Both the position numbers and the translations under genes were made by a program. The notes beneath the pieces were generated by a model, which saw nothing but the letters and a program-made list of their open reading frames with translations, ran no database searches and was not told the DNA's origin. A stretch of DNA of 64,000 nucleotides, taken from the NCBI GenBank assembly GCA_002337085.1, contig DDFH01000007.1, positions 248,001 to 312,000 on the forward strand. Reading direction: 5' to 3'. Every line of letters begins with the position of its first letter. Within the stretch, counting starts at the first letter, position 1. The DNA comes from Hyphomonadaceae bacterium UBA1933 (GTDB lineage: Bacteria > Pseudomonadota > Alphaproteobacteria > Caulobacterales > Aquidulcibacteraceae). Positions 26,721-35,930 of the stretch are shown piece by piece.

Positions 26721-26943
26721 ATAATAAAACTTCCCTATTCTGCGGTTGTTTAATTAATTATAGTGGCATTTTGCATGGCGGGGATAGAAATGCCAACCAT
26801 AGCCGAAAACATCACTGCACACTTGGAAACTTGGGCATAATACGAAGTTAATCCGTAATTTTAATACCCAATTTATCCACGCTTTAATAAAAGGCATTAA
26901 TATTCATAGTTAGTTTGTGTTTGGCTGATTAGTGCGGTTTTGG

Positions 26944-26963
26944 AATGTCAACAAATGTCAACA
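26944..26963. repeat. 10-bp tandem duplication
   Basis: AATGTCAACA occurs twice head to tail, followed by TTTTGG. Confidence 0.8.
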
Positions 26964-27044
26964 TTTTGGGGCAACTAAAAAAACAAGCACCAACAATCGA
27001 TTCAACCAATTGATTATCAATTGTTTTTTCAAAAATAGTCGCTG

Positions 27045-27087
27045 TTACACATTGTAAATATTATTTAAAAACGGTTACATTATGTAA
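27045..27087. promoter_or_regulatory. Pair of TTACA-N3-TGTAA palindromes
   Basis: TTACACATTGTAA at 27045-27057 and TTACATTATGTAA at 27075-27087, 30 bp apart, both flanked by G on the left and A on the right. This is operator-like spacing, but no gene starts here in either direction, so the role is unknown. Confidence 0.4.
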
Positions 27088-27164
27088 AAATGGTTTTGGT
27101 TAGTGGTTCGTTCAACGAGATACCGAACATTTCGTTTCACAAAATTCCGATATGACAAATAACC

Positions 27165-28508
27165 TTATTTCAGCGTAACCAATTCTTCCGCCATTGTCGG
27201 GTGAACGGCACAGGTTTCGTCAAACTGCTCCTTGGTAAGCCCTGCCTTAACCGCAATCGCCACCATTTGAATCATCTCTGGGGCATCTTCACCAACGATA
27301 TGAACACCAACCACAACATTATCAGAAGCCCGCACCACCAATTTCATCATAACGCGGGACTGATCATTTGATAATGCAATGCGCATTGGCCTGAAACGAG
27401 TTCTGTAAATATCCACTTGCCCGAATTTTGCGCGTGCCTCATGTTCCGTCAAACCGACTGTTCCAACAGGGGGTTGTGAAAATACCGCGCTGGCAACATT
27501 TTCATAATTCATCTTGGTTGGTTTGTTATTGAAAACGGTTGCCGCAAATGCCGCCCCTTCGCGGATTGCCACAGGGGTAAGATTTATGCGATCGGTTACG
27601 TCGCCAACGGCATAAATATTATCAATATTGGTTTTTGAATATTCATCAACCTTAATCGCGCCATCAACAATTTCGACACCCACATTTTCAAGGCCAAGCC
27701 CTTTGACATACGGTTTGCGCCCTAAAGCAAGTAAAACCTTGCCAGTGTCAACGGTTTCGCCATTAGATAATTGAACCTTATATTCATCACCATTCGGTCT
27801 TATTTCATTAATATTTGCTTTGGTTATAACGCGAATGCCACGGTTTTTCATATTTTCATGAACTTCGGCACGAATACAATCATCAAACCCACGTAAGACC
27901 TCTTCGCCACGGTAAACAAGGGTCACATCAACACCAAGACCTTTGAGTACAAACGCAAATTCAATTGCAATAAAACCACCACCATTAATCACAATTGATT
28001 TTGGTAATTTATCCAATAAAAAAACTTCATTTGAACTTATGGCGTGTTCTGCACCAATAATATCTTCTGGAATGTATGGTGCGCCGCCAGTCGCTATTAG
28101 AATATATTTTGCGCTTAGCTCGTGACCATCTGAAAGTTTCACATGATTTTTGCCCAAAATTTCTGCACGGGTTTCAAATATTTCTACGCCAGAATTCCCA
28201 AGGTTGCGGTTATAAATTGCCGAAAGCCTAGAAACCTCATCTTGCACTTTATTGCGCAGGATTTTCCAATCAAACCCAATGTCACCAATTGACCATCCAT
28301 AAGAAGGGGCAATTTCAGTAAAATTATGTGCAAATTCAGAGGCATAAACCAAAAACTTCTTAGGGACACAGCCACGAATAACACAAGTTCCTCCAATACG
28401 ATATTCTTCGGCAATCGCCACCTTCGCGCCATAGCTTGCCGCCATACGCGCCGCGCGCACACCACCTGAACCTGCACCAATTACAAATAAATCAAAATCA
28501 TAAGTCAT
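27165..28508 (-). CDS. gor: Glutathione-disulfide reductase
   Basis: 447 residues. FAD motif VIGAGSGGVRAARMAA, redox-active pair in GGTCVIRGCVPKK, NADP-binding block INGGGFIAIEFA and C-terminal HPTMAEEL. The spacing CVIRGC with CVPKK and the HPT end fit the GR group better than lipoamide dehydrogenase. It keeps glutathione reduced in the cytosol. Third gene of glmU-rpiA-gor, 36 bases after rpiA. Confidence 0.93.
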   Translation of the reverse strand: MTYDFDLFVIGAGSGGVRAARMAASYGAKVAIAEEYRIGGTCVIRGCVPKKFLVYASEFAHNFTEIAPSYGWSIGDIGFDWKILRNKVQDEVSRLSAIYNRNLGNSGVEIFETRAEILGKNHVKLSDGHELSAKYILIATGGAPYIPEDIIGAEHAISSNEVFLLDKLPKSIVINGGGFIAIEFAFVLKGLGVDVTLVYRGEEVLRGFDDCIRAEVHENMKNRGIRVITKANINEIRPNGDEYKVQLSNGETVDTGKVLLALGRKPYVKGLGLENVGVEIVDGAIKVDEYSKTNIDNIYAVGDVTDRINLTPVAIREGAAFAATVFNNKPTKMNYENVASAVFSQPPVGTVGLTEHEARAKFGQVDIYRTRFRPMRIALSNDQSRVMMKLVVRASDNVVVGVHIVGEDAPEMIQMVAIAVKAGLTKEQFDETCAVHPTMAEELVTLK

Positions 28509-28544
28509 GATTTATAGATAGTGCCTTGGGAATTAGATTTCAAT

Positions 28545-29249
28545 CTATTCCACCACCCGCGCACCATTCGGCGTGCCAAGAACCAGTGTTCGCTTTGCAC
28601 CCTTAAAATTAGGGAAAATGCCGTTTTCCACAACACCAGGGATTTTATTAAGCTCAAGACAAAGTAATTCTGGGTTTGGTATTTCAACACACTTGCAATC
28701 AAGTATAAAATTACCATTGTCGGTAATTAATGGCGCACCTTCCTTTTGGCGGATTACAACTTCTTTGCCTTTAACACCACATACTTTCAAACAATTCTTA
28801 ATTTCATAAATTGTTATAGACGTTGCGAATTGAATAATCTCTATGGGAAGTGCAAATGCGCCAAGCGTTTTCACCAATTTACTTTCATCTGCAATAACAA
28901 TCATATGTTTAGAAGCGTGGGCAATTACTTTTTCACGTAATAGCGCCGCGCCACCACCCTTAATAAGGTTTAGTTCGCCATCGCTTTCATCCGCACCATC
29001 GATAACCAAATCCAATGTAGTAATTTTATCAATATCCAAAAGTGGCACGCCAACTTCTTTGGCAAGTTTCTCTGTGGCAATTGATGTTGGAACACCCGCA
29101 ACTTTAAAGCCATTGGCAACCTTTTCACCCAATTGGCGGACAAAATGTGCAGCAGTCGAACCAGTCCCAAGCCCCAATAACATTCCATCTTTTACATATT
29201 CAAGCGCCTTGGCGGCGGCTTGTGCCTTTTGTATTTCTGCATCACTCAT
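28545..29249 (-). CDS. rpiA: Ribose-5-phosphate isomerase A
   Basis: 234 residues with LGTGSTAAHFVRQLG, the DLVIDGADESD acid, LIKGGGAALLREK and VADESK. Interconverts ribose-5-P and ribulose-5-P in the pentose phosphate pathway. Starts 13 bases after the glmU stop. Confidence 0.97.
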   Translation of the reverse strand: MSDAEIQKAQAAAKALEYVKDGMLLGLGTGSTAAHFVRQLGEKVANGFKVAGVPTSIATEKLAKEVGVPLLDIDKITTLDLVIDGADESDGELNLIKGGGAALLREKVIAHASKHMIVIADESKLVKTLGAFALPIEIIQFATSITIYEIKNCLKVCGVKGKEVVIRQKEGAPLITDNGNFILDCKCVEIPNPELLCLELNKIPGVVENGIFPNFKGAKRTLVLGTPNGARVVE

Positions 29250-29262
29250 TGTTTTGCCTATA

Positions 29263-30624
29263 TTATTTAACTTGTGCTTTTTTGGCGGAACTTAGGGCAT
29301 GGAAATTATCGGCCCATCCTTCTTTTATTGTTTGACCACTGCGTTCGAAAGACAATGCGCCGGCCGGAATATCTTCTGTAATGGTTGAACCTGAACCAGT
29401 CATCGCTTTATCACCAATTTTCAATGGCGCAACCAACATCGTATCAGAGCCAATCAACACACCTTCACCAATTTCGGTTTTATATTTGAAATAACCATCA
29501 TAATTACATGTAATAGTTCCGGCACCAATATTGGTTTTCTTACCAATCGTAACATCACCAAGATATGTAAGGTGATTTGCCTTTACACCTTCAGAAAGTT
29601 TAGCATTTTTGGTTTCAACGAAATTGCCAATATGAACATCTTTGCCAATTTCTGAACCTGCGCGAATGCGTGAATATGGGCCGATAATTGCGCCATTACC
29701 AATTTTCCCGCCTTCTATATGGGTAAAGGCACGTATTGTTGCCCCAGATTTAACGACAGCCCCTTCGCCAAATACGACATTTGGCTCAATAGTAACATCA
29801 TTTTCAATTACTGTATCATGGCTGAAGAATACTGTTTCAGGGGCAATAAGTGTTACCCCCTTTTCCATCATTTCAATACGTTTTTTAGATTGGAACGCAG
29901 CCTCAGCTTGCGATAATTCAAGACGTGAATTCACGCCCATAACCTCATCTTCTGTGCCACGCACAGCTTTGCACTTTTGACCTGCTTTAACTGCAAGACC
30001 GACAACATCAGTAAGATAATATTCGCCCTTAGCATTTTCATTATTTACATTTTCGAGATGCGCGAATAAATCCTTTGCATTTGCGGCCATTACGCCAGAA
30101 TTACAAAGATTGATTGCAAGTTGCGCGGTAGTAGCTTCTTTTGCCTCAACAATCTCAAGCAAATCGCCATCTTTGTTTTCAATCAGACGCCCATATGCAC
30201 CTGGAAATTTTGCCTCAAAGCCAAGGACTGAAACACTCGCACCATTTTCAACAGCTTCAAATGCCTTTGCTGCGGTTTCTTTAGTTATTAATGGCGTATC
30301 AGCATAAAGAACAATCACATTACCAGCAAAATCACCTATCGCATCCTTGGCGCAATTTACTGCATGGCCTGTGCCCATAGGTGGATCTTGAAGAGCATGT
30401 GCCCCCTCCCCTAATTGGCTTATAACTTTTTTGGTTGCATCCTGATTGTGAGCGCCAGTTACAACAATAATTTTTTCACAACTCAAATCCCGCGCCAAGG
30501 CAATAACCCAATCAAGCATCGCTCGACCTGCAACTTTATGAAGCACTTTAGATAATGATGATTTCATTCTTGTGCCCTGACCAGCAGCAAGTATGATTGC
30601 AGCACGTGCGTTGGAAACTGTCAT
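29263..30624 (-). CDS. glmU: Bifunctional GlmU (GlcN-1-P acetyltransferase / GlcNAc-1-P uridyltransferase)
   Basis: 453 residues. Pyrophosphorylase domain: ILAAGQGTRMKSSLSKVLHKVAGRAML, DPPMGTGHAV, YADTPL. Left-handed beta-helix acyltransferase domain: repeated hexapeptides from about residue 250 and KKTNIGAGTITCNYDG. Makes UDP-GlcNAc for peptidoglycan and lipid A in the cytosol. First gene of glmU-rpiA-gor; divergent from gph. Confidence 0.98.
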   Translation of the reverse strand: MTVSNARAAIILAAGQGTRMKSSLSKVLHKVAGRAMLDWVIALARDLSCEKIIVVTGAHNQDATKKVISQLGEGAHALQDPPMGTGHAVNCAKDAIGDFAGNVIVLYADTPLITKETAAKAFEAVENGASVSVLGFEAKFPGAYGRLIENKDGDLLEIVEAKEATTAQLAINLCNSGVMAANAKDLFAHLENVNNENAKGEYYLTDVVGLAVKAGQKCKAVRGTEDEVMGVNSRLELSQAEAAFQSKKRIEMMEKGVTLIAPETVFFSHDTVIENDVTIEPNVVFGEGAVVKSGATIRAFTHIEGGKIGNGAIIGPYSRIRAGSEIGKDVHIGNFVETKNAKLSEGVKANHLTYLGDVTIGKKTNIGAGTITCNYDGYFKYKTEIGEGVLIGSDTMLVAPLKIGDKAMTGSGSTITEDIPAGALSFERSGQTIKEGWADNFHALSSAKKAQVK

Positions 30625-30713
30625 GATAAGCCCTTTGCTCAGGTCTGATTCTAGACCGATAAATTACATTCTGTCTGCTAGCAATTATTTATTCAAAAAT
30701 CTATAAGACAATC

Positions 30714-31412
30714 ATGTCAAAACCTTTAGATAATTTTACAATTGCCTTTGACCTTGATGGCACATTAATCGATACCGCACCGGATTTAGTGCGGGCAACA
30801 AACGAAGTAATGGATAGGCTAGGATTACCACATGTTGAACTCGATGACATGAGAAGAATCATCGGTCGTGGTGCTCGATTTGCGGTTAAAAGAGCTGCAA
30901 AGGTTGCTGGTTATGAAATTTCTGAAGAAGAGTTGGATTATCATGTTCCATTCTTCCTTGAAACCTACAAGGCGGGCATTGCCTTAAGAAGTAAGGTTTA
31001 CGAAGGTGTTCAGGATTGCCTAAAAGTTTTAAAAGAATCTGGTGCAAAACTCGTGGTTTGCACAAATAAACCAACCCATCTTTCAGAACTTGTTATGCGC
31101 GAATTAGGAATTTTGGATGAATTTGTCGGAATTTATGGTCCTGAGGCTACAAAAAAGACAAAACCCGATCCAATTCACCTGCTTACGGCTATTGATGGTG
31201 CAGGTGGCAATAAAGATATGGCAATTTTAATTGGCGATAGCGAAAATGATGTTCTTGCCGCACAGTCCGCCAAAATTCCGGTTGTGGTTACATCTTTCGG
31301 TTATACAGAAATTAAAGCACACGACTTAGGCGCCGATGCATTCTTCGACCACTATGATGAATTATTCGATATAATATTAAAATTAAGCGAAAAATTGCAA
31401 AAATTTGCATAA
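30714..31412 (+). CDS. gph: HAD-family phosphoglycolate phosphatase
   Basis: 232 residues. HAD motif I FDLDGTLIDTAPDL, motif II VVCTNKP, motif III Lys in KKTKPDP and motif IV IGDSENDVLAA. The sequence fits Gph, which removes 2-phosphoglycolate; other small phosphoesters are possible for this subfamily. Monocistronic, divergent from glmU. Confidence 0.9.
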   Translation: MSKPLDNFTIAFDLDGTLIDTAPDLVRATNEVMDRLGLPHVELDDMRRIIGRGARFAVKRAAKVAGYEISEEELDYHVPFFLETYKAGIALRSKVYEGVQDCLKVLKESGAKLVVCTNKPTHLSELVMRELGILDEFVGIYGPEATKKTKPDPIHLLTAIDGAGGNKDMAILIGDSENDVLAAQSAKIPVVVTSFGYTEIKAHDLGADAFFDHYDELFDIILKLSEKLQKFA

Positions 31413-31446
31413 TAAAAAATGCCACCGTCTTTTAGAGACAGTGGCA
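31412..31446 (-). terminator. Terminator of the small conserved gene
   Basis: On minus: TGCCAC-T-GTCT, CTAA, AGAC-G-GTGGCA with one mismatch, then TTTTTTATT. The T-tract is present only in the minus direction, so it serves the gene ending at 31513. Confidence 0.65.
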
Positions 31447-31512
31447 AAATTTATAGTATGTATAATTGTTAGAAAAATCTAAGCGTAAAAATAAAAGCTA
31501 GTAAACGCAAAA

Positions 31513-31713
31513 TTAGCTATCCTGTTGGATGCGACGGCGTGGTAAGCCATTAATCATATCAGAACGAACATCTGTTCTGCCAGAACGCATTGCAGGAACA
31601 AAACCTTCATCAACCAAATCAACAGTTACGTCGTAACCACGGTCACGCCAGTATTCTTGAATTTTGGTCTTAAGGCGGCGCGCGCCTTCGCTAGTGCAGA
31701 AATCACCTTCCAT
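31513..31713 (-). CDS. Small conserved alphaproteobacterial protein
   Basis: 66 residues: GARRLKTKIQEYWRDRGYDVTVDLVDEGFVPAMRSGRTDVRSDMINGLP. I recall close relatives of this pattern in other alphaproteobacteria, always uncharacterised. It looks like one small alpha-beta fold with many conserved Arg residues. It has its own terminator, supporting expression. Confidence 0.75.
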   Translation of the reverse strand: MEGDFCTSEGARRLKTKIQEYWRDRGYDVTVDLVDEGFVPAMRSGRTDVRSDMINGLPRRRIQQDS

Positions 31714-32288
31714 TTTTGTCCTCGTAATAGTGAATTGTCTAAGTTTAACTTAATCCAATTATTGAAAAATAATGTGCTCGCTTATTGCAAAAAATTGCAA
31801 AGTTATCGCAAATCACAGTATGTTTAAGTGCGGTGGCGGCTTAAACAGCATATCGAAAATAAAATCAAGCATAAAAATAAAAAAAAATTCGACTAAATTA
31901 AAAAAAATGAAAACGCTTCCACAGCACTCAGGACAAATTATTCACATTTTTGACACTATATTGAAATATTTTTTCAATTGAGATATGGTATGTATGGCTA
32001 AATGTTATTTTATGCCTTACAATGCATTCATTGTTGTATTTTATTATATCCATATAGTCCATTATGTAAAAACGAATAAGGGTACTGCATTTTTGCATAA
32101 TGGGACATTTTGTCCATTTTTGTATTAAAGCAATGTACTTTATATTGATATTCAGAAATATGCACACAAACCACATATATAAAATCAAGAAATTTATTTG
32201 TTATTTGGCCACTGATTCACGGCTTTATCAAAACGTCATGTTATTTAATGCCATACAAATATAATATAACTATTCTAGCGGAGTTTTC
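31714..32288. other. AT-rich intergenic region, no gene seen
   Basis: Very A/T-rich with low-complexity short frames that lack ribosome sites. It carries the LacI-like site at 31908 and a TTGAAATATTTTTTCAA inverted repeat near 31959. Promoters for both flanking genes must lie here, but I cannot place them. Confidence 0.5.
31908..31921. promoter_or_regulatory. Second LacI-like site
   Basis: TGAAAACGCTTCCA matches the 19186 palindrome at 10 of its 12 core positions and keeps the central CG. It is far from either flanking start, so significance is uncertain. Confidence 0.3.
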
Positions 32289-32831
32289 ATGAAAAAAATT
32301 ATTTTAGCGCTTTCAGCCGTTGCATTTATTAGCGCATGCTCACAAAAAACAAGCACACCTGCTGCACAATCTAATGACATTGCGACAAATGAGGTTGCCG
32401 CAATTGAGACAGACGGCATAAAAATTGAAAACCCGCGCGTTCGCGTTCCTATGGGTGGCACAGACAAAACAGCGGCATATGTTACAATTCACAATTCAAC
32501 CGATAAAGCAGTTGTTATTGTTGGCGGCGAAAATGACCTTTCAAAAAGAACCGAATTACATACACATGAAAAAAGTGCAGATGGAATGATGCAGATGCGC
32601 AAAGTTGACAGTTTTGAAGTACCCGCAGGTGGTGATCTAGTTCTTGAACCGATGGGCAAACACATAATGATGTTTGAAATTAAGCCAGGCCTTAAAGAAG
32701 GTGATGTGGCAAAAATTACCCTAAATACAGCAGATGGCAAAAAAATTAAATTTGAAGCGCCATTGGTCGTTGACCCTGGCCAACCTGCGGCTATGGGCGA
32801 AATGAAAGGAATGAAAAATTCCGGACACTAA
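32289..32831 (+). CDS. PCu(A)C-type copper chaperone lipoprotein
   Basis: 180 residues. The lipobox FISAC puts the lipidated Cys near residue 17. The PCu(A)C domain shows YVTIHNSTDKAV, ELHTHEKSADGMMQMRKV and MGKHIMMF, matching the His/Met copper-binding pattern H-x-M...M...H-x-M. These periplasmic proteins deliver Cu(I) to the CuA site of cytochrome oxidase. The Lys/Met-rich C-terminal tail (MGEMKGMKNSGH) may add metal ligands. GCGGAG lies upstream of the ATG. Confidence 0.9.
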   Translation: MKKIILALSAVAFISACSQKTSTPAAQSNDIATNEVAAIETDGIKIENPRVRVPMGGTDKTAAYVTIHNSTDKAVVIVGGENDLSKRTELHTHEKSADGMMQMRKVDSFEVPAGGDLVLEPMGKHIMMFEIKPGLKEGDVAKITLNTADGKKIKFEAPLVVDPGQPAAMGEMKGMKNSGH

Positions 32832-32864
32832 TCAAAACACCTTTTAAACAGAGCAACAATAACT

Positions 32865-32900
32865 ACTCCCCCTTTTTTTAATTGGGGGAGTTATTTTTTA
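32865..32900. terminator. Bidirectional terminator
   Basis: ACTCCCCC / GGGGGAGT stem with a T-rich loop, followed by TATTTTTTA on plus and preceded by an A/T run on minus. It overlaps the stop of the GST gene. Confidence 0.75.
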
Positions 32901-33610
32901 CCAAATAAATTGCGGGCCTGTTCTTCTATTTCTTCTTTACTTAGTGATTTTTGATCACGCCTAGTTTCTTTACCAACTGCAAGCCCTTTTTGAACCGCAG
33001 GTCGGGCATTCACAACATCGTACCAACGTAGAAGATTTTTAAATTCACTCAAATCCTGCCCAACAAATTCATGAGCCCTTATCCATGGAAAGCACGCCAT
33101 ATCAGCAATTGAATATTTACCCGCAATGAATTCATTATTAGCAAGCTGCCTATCAAGAACGCCATAGAGACGTTTTGTTTCATTAAAGTAGCGATTACGT
33201 CCATATTCAATTAGTTTCTGATCATCAACCAAATTAGGCGCATAATTCCTATAATGCGACGCCTGCCCCGCCATTGGTCCAAGGCCTGCCATTTGCCAAA
33301 ATAGCCATTGGTCAATTAAAACATGTTCACGCTCATTGTTTCCGTAAAACTTACCATACTTACGAGCAAGATATTGCAATATGGCGCCAGATTCAAAAAT
33401 AGAAATTGGTTTGCCATCAAAACCATCGGGGTCAATTATTGCTGGCATTCGATTATTCGGGCTTATTTTTAAAAAATCTGGCTTGAATTGATCCCCTTTT
33501 GATATATCAACCAAATTAAGATTATACGGTAATTGCATTTCCTCTAGCGCAATAGTAATTTTCCAACCATTTGGCGTTGCCCAGAAAAATAATTCAATCT
33601 CATTTGGCAT
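32891..33610 (-). CDS. Glutathione S-transferase family protein (Nu/YfcG-like)
   Basis: 239 residues. Thioredoxin-like N-domain FFWATPNGWKITIALEEMQLPY and NNRMPAIIDP...FESGAILQYLARKYG, then the helical C-domain with FIAGKYSIADMACFPWI. The TPNGWK start is characteristic of Nu-class enzymes such as YfcG/YghU, which act as disulfide-bond reductases or peroxidases. A Lys/Glu-rich tail ends the protein. Divergent from the 2OG oxygenase gene. Confidence 0.92.
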   Translation of the reverse strand: MPNEIELFFWATPNGWKITIALEEMQLPYNLNLVDISKGDQFKPDFLKISPNNRMPAIIDPDGFDGKPISIFESGAILQYLARKYGKFYGNNEREHVLIDQWLFWQMAGLGPMAGQASHYRNYAPNLVDDQKLIEYGRNRYFNETKRLYGVLDRQLANNEFIAGKYSIADMACFPWIRAHEFVGQDLSEFKNLLRWYDVVNARPAVQKGLAVGKETRRDQKSLSKEEIEEQARNLFGKK

Positions 33611-33716
33611 TTGACCCTACCTCTCTATTTATTTTATGTAATGATTTATTATAAGATTTACCTTAGACCATAAATAATAATTGCTGTATATCAGATAAAC
33701 AATTTTGAGGATAAAA

Positions 33717-34640
33717 ATGGATTCAATAATTCCGCCAGTTTCAATGAAAACATGGACACAAAACCCAGAGGAATTTGCACAAGAACTAGGTAAATGGTTT
33801 GAAACATATGGATTTGCGGTGGTTGCTGACCACGGCGTAGATCAATCCATCATCGACAATGTTTTAGATAAATCAAAAGCTTTCTTTGCCCTACCTGAAG
33901 AAATCAAAATTAAATACAAGGCCACTATGGGCGGTGCCCGTGGTTACGTTCCATTTGGAATTGAAACTGCAGTTGGTCATGATAAGGCTGATTTAAAAGA
34001 ATTTTGGCATCAAGGTAGAAACTTGCCTAAAAATCATAAATATGAAAAATATATGCCGCCAAACATAATTGTTGATACTATTAACGGCTTTAATGAAGCA
34101 ATAGATGAATTTTATGTCGCCTTTGATGAATTGGGAAAAAGAATATTAAAATCCGTTGCCATTTATCTAAATCTTGAACCTGATTATTTTGAAAGCAAGG
34201 TTGATAATGGTAATTCAGTTTTACGCCTTCTTCACTATCCACCCGTTATCGGTGAAATTGAACCAGGGGCAATTCGCGCTGGCGCACACGGCGATATTAA
34301 CGTCATAACACTATTATTAGGCGCGGATGAACCAGGCCTTCAACTTCTTGACAAAGAGGGTAATTGGCAAAATGTAACTGCGCCAAAGGGCTGCCTTGCC
34401 ATAAATGTTGGCGACATGCTGTCACGTCTTACCAATGGTTTATTACCATCATCAATTCACCGCGTTATCAATCCAGAGCCTGAAAGAGCGAAATTCGCAC
34501 GTTATTCTACCCCATTTTTCTTACATTTTAATCCTGACTTTTTAATTGAAACCTTGCCATCGTGTGGCAAAAGCCAGTTTGAGCCAATAACCGCCCAAGC
34601 ATTTCTTGAACAACGGTTAAGTGAAATAAAATTGATGTAA
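33717..34640 (+). CDS. Isopenicillin N synthase-like 2OG-Fe(II) oxygenase
   Basis: 307 residues from ATG 33717, preceded by GAGGAT. The N domain WFETYGFAVVADHGVD and the jelly-roll core with AHGDINVITLLLG (His-x-Asp), SSIHRVINP (distal His) and ARYSTPFFLHF (Arg-x-Ser for 2-oxoglutarate) give a complete metal and cosubstrate site. Substrate unknown; relatives hydroxylate or desaturate small metabolites. Followed after 15 bases by the hairpin over the MFS start. Confidence 0.9.
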   Translation: MDSIIPPVSMKTWTQNPEEFAQELGKWFETYGFAVVADHGVDQSIIDNVLDKSKAFFALPEEIKIKYKATMGGARGYVPFGIETAVGHDKADLKEFWHQGRNLPKNHKYEKYMPPNIIVDTINGFNEAIDEFYVAFDELGKRILKSVAIYLNLEPDYFESKVDNGNSVLRLLHYPPVIGEIEPGAIRAGAHGDINVITLLLGADEPGLQLLDKEGNWQNVTAPKGCLAINVGDMLSRLTNGLLPSSIHRVINPEPERAKFARYSTPFFLHFNPDFLIETLPSCGKSQFEPITAQAFLEQRLSEIKLM

Positions 34641-34655
34641 TCAATACGTTTTGTT

Positions 34656-34686
34656 AAAGGCAATTTCAGGAGTTGAAATTGCCTTT
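34656..34686 (+). promoter_or_regulatory. Perfect hairpin enclosing the MFS gene start
   Basis: 13-bp perfect arms AAAGGCAATTTCA (34656-34668) and TGAAATTGCCTTT (34674-34686) with a five-base loop GGAGT. The Shine-Dalgarno AGGAG lies at the end of the left arm and in the loop; both candidate TTG start codons are in or at the right arm. It may be a terminator for the oxygenase gene (followed only by TTTATATA), a translational switch, or both. Confidence 0.65.
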
Positions 34687-35860
34687 ATATATAGACAAAA
34701 CCAAATCAGAAAAAATTGCGTTTCCAGTGCTTGCAGGATTGATTGTCGCGCTCTCAGCAGGATTTGTATCATCAATTGGTTTCGGCCTTCTAGCGCCTCT
34801 ATTTGCGCTAAGAATGGATGATTATGGGCTTTCGCCAAAAGAAATTGGCATTCTGGTAACAATAATTGGTATCGCACCATTATTTATGACACCGTTCATA
34901 CCTAAACTTCTAAATCTAGTGCCAACAAAAAAAGCATTATTCATTGTAATGGTTTTGAATGCTTTTTTGTATGTCACACTATTTTTCGTACATACACCGG
35001 CAATTTGGACAATTGTTCGAATTGGCTTTGCTATTACCGGCACATTTTTATTCATCGCATCAGAAAGTTGGATTTTAGAAATATCGCCATCTTCGATTCG
35101 CGGTAAGATATTCGGTCTTTATGCCGTAATATTTTATGGTGGCATTGGTTTGGGGGGAATTTTAATTGCCCAATTAGGGTACCAAAGCAATAATGTCATA
35201 TTGGTTGCAATTATACTTAATTTTCTTGTCACGCCATTATTCTTTTTAAAAACACTTCATCCATCAAAACCACACGCGGGTGAACGTCTTAGCAGTATAT
35301 ACAAGCTGATATTATTATTTCCTGCCCTATTTATGCCTGCATTTGCAATTGGGGGCCTAGAGACATCAGCATTCAACCTTTTCCCTGTCTGGAGCCGCAA
35401 GCAAGGCTTTGATGATGCGTTTGCAGGGCACATATTAACTGCAGCGGCAATTGGAAACGTAATTCTTCAATTTCCAATCGGTATGCTGGGCGATAGAATC
35501 GGTCGAAAAAATGTTTTGAACATTATTGCATTAGTTGCATTTATTCTGCCAATTGCGCTTATATTTCCTTTTTCAAAGTTATTTATACTAGCAGTTATAT
35601 GTTTATGGTCAGGCATAATAACCGGATTTTATACCATGGGTCTCGTGGGAATCGCCGAAAATTTTAAAGGTAACAAAATTGCCACCGCAAATGCCTCTTT
35701 CGGGACAACATATTGTATTTCACAAACCCTAACACCATCAGTTGGTGGTTATATAATGGAGGCATTTGGTAATGGTGGCTTTATGTTAATCCTTTCAATT
35801 ATTGGGCTTTTGCCGTTGTTTTTAAACTTTTTCACTAAAAACACTGCAACCTCACCTTGA
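34679..35860 (+). CDS. Major facilitator superfamily transporter
   Basis: About 393 residues with 12 predicted membrane helices. MFS signature-like motifs are FGLLAPLFALRMDDYGLSPKEIG in the first half and GMLGDRIGRKN after helix 8. TTG at 34679 is chosen because AGGAG is six bases upstream; TTG at 34673 is too close, and no ATG occurs before helix 1. Substrate unknown; the set of short loops resembles drug or metabolite exporters of the YcaD/MFS_1 type. Confidence 0.88.
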   Translation: MPLYIDKTKSEKIAFPVLAGLIVALSAGFVSSIGFGLLAPLFALRMDDYGLSPKEIGILVTIIGIAPLFMTPFIPKLLNLVPTKKALFIVMVLNAFLYVTLFFVHTPAIWTIVRIGFAITGTFLFIASESWILEISPSSIRGKIFGLYAVIFYGGIGLGGILIAQLGYQSNNVILVAIILNFLVTPLFFLKTLHPSKPHAGERLSSIYKLILLFPALFMPAFAIGGLETSAFNLFPVWSRKQGFDDAFAGHILTAAAIGNVILQFPIGMLGDRIGRKNVLNIIALVAFILPIALIFPFSKLFILAVICLWSGIITGFYTMGLVGIAENFKGNKIATANASFGTTYCISQTLTPSVGGYIMEAFGNGGFMLILSIIGLLPLFLNFFTKNTATSP

Positions 35861-35930
35861 CACAGGCTCTCAATTATGGTCAACGCGCACCTTCAGTTTT
35901 AACAACACCGCAACTGCGGAGGGGATTATT

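Larger units (their letters stand above)
26660..27164. other. 505-base convergent intergenic region with repeats, no gene seen
   Basis: No coding frame with a ribosome site is visible. It contains two different 10-bp tandem duplications, an inverted repeat GGCATTT/AAATGCC (26764-26790), a perfect palindrome CAATTGAT-T-ATCAATTG (27009-27025), a near-consensus DnaA box TTATCCACG (26873-26881) and two TTACA-N3-TGTAA palindromes. Unusual density for a stretch between two convergent genes. Confidence 0.55.

Noticed and set aside
26873..26881. DnaA-box-like TTATCCACG in an AT-rich, repeat-bearing gap, suggesting an origin.
   Set aside because: Only one near-consensus box is visible and no origin-linked genes (dnaA, hemE, parAB, repC) are nearby.
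31772..31981. A 69-codon frame on plus in the 31.7-32.3 kb gap.
   Set aside because: Low-complexity Lys/Ile-rich product, no ribosome site, extreme AT bias; best seen as a chance frame.
31928..32188. An 86-codon frame on minus in the same gap.
   Set aside because: Hydrophobic AT-driven composition, no ribosome site and no recognisable motif.
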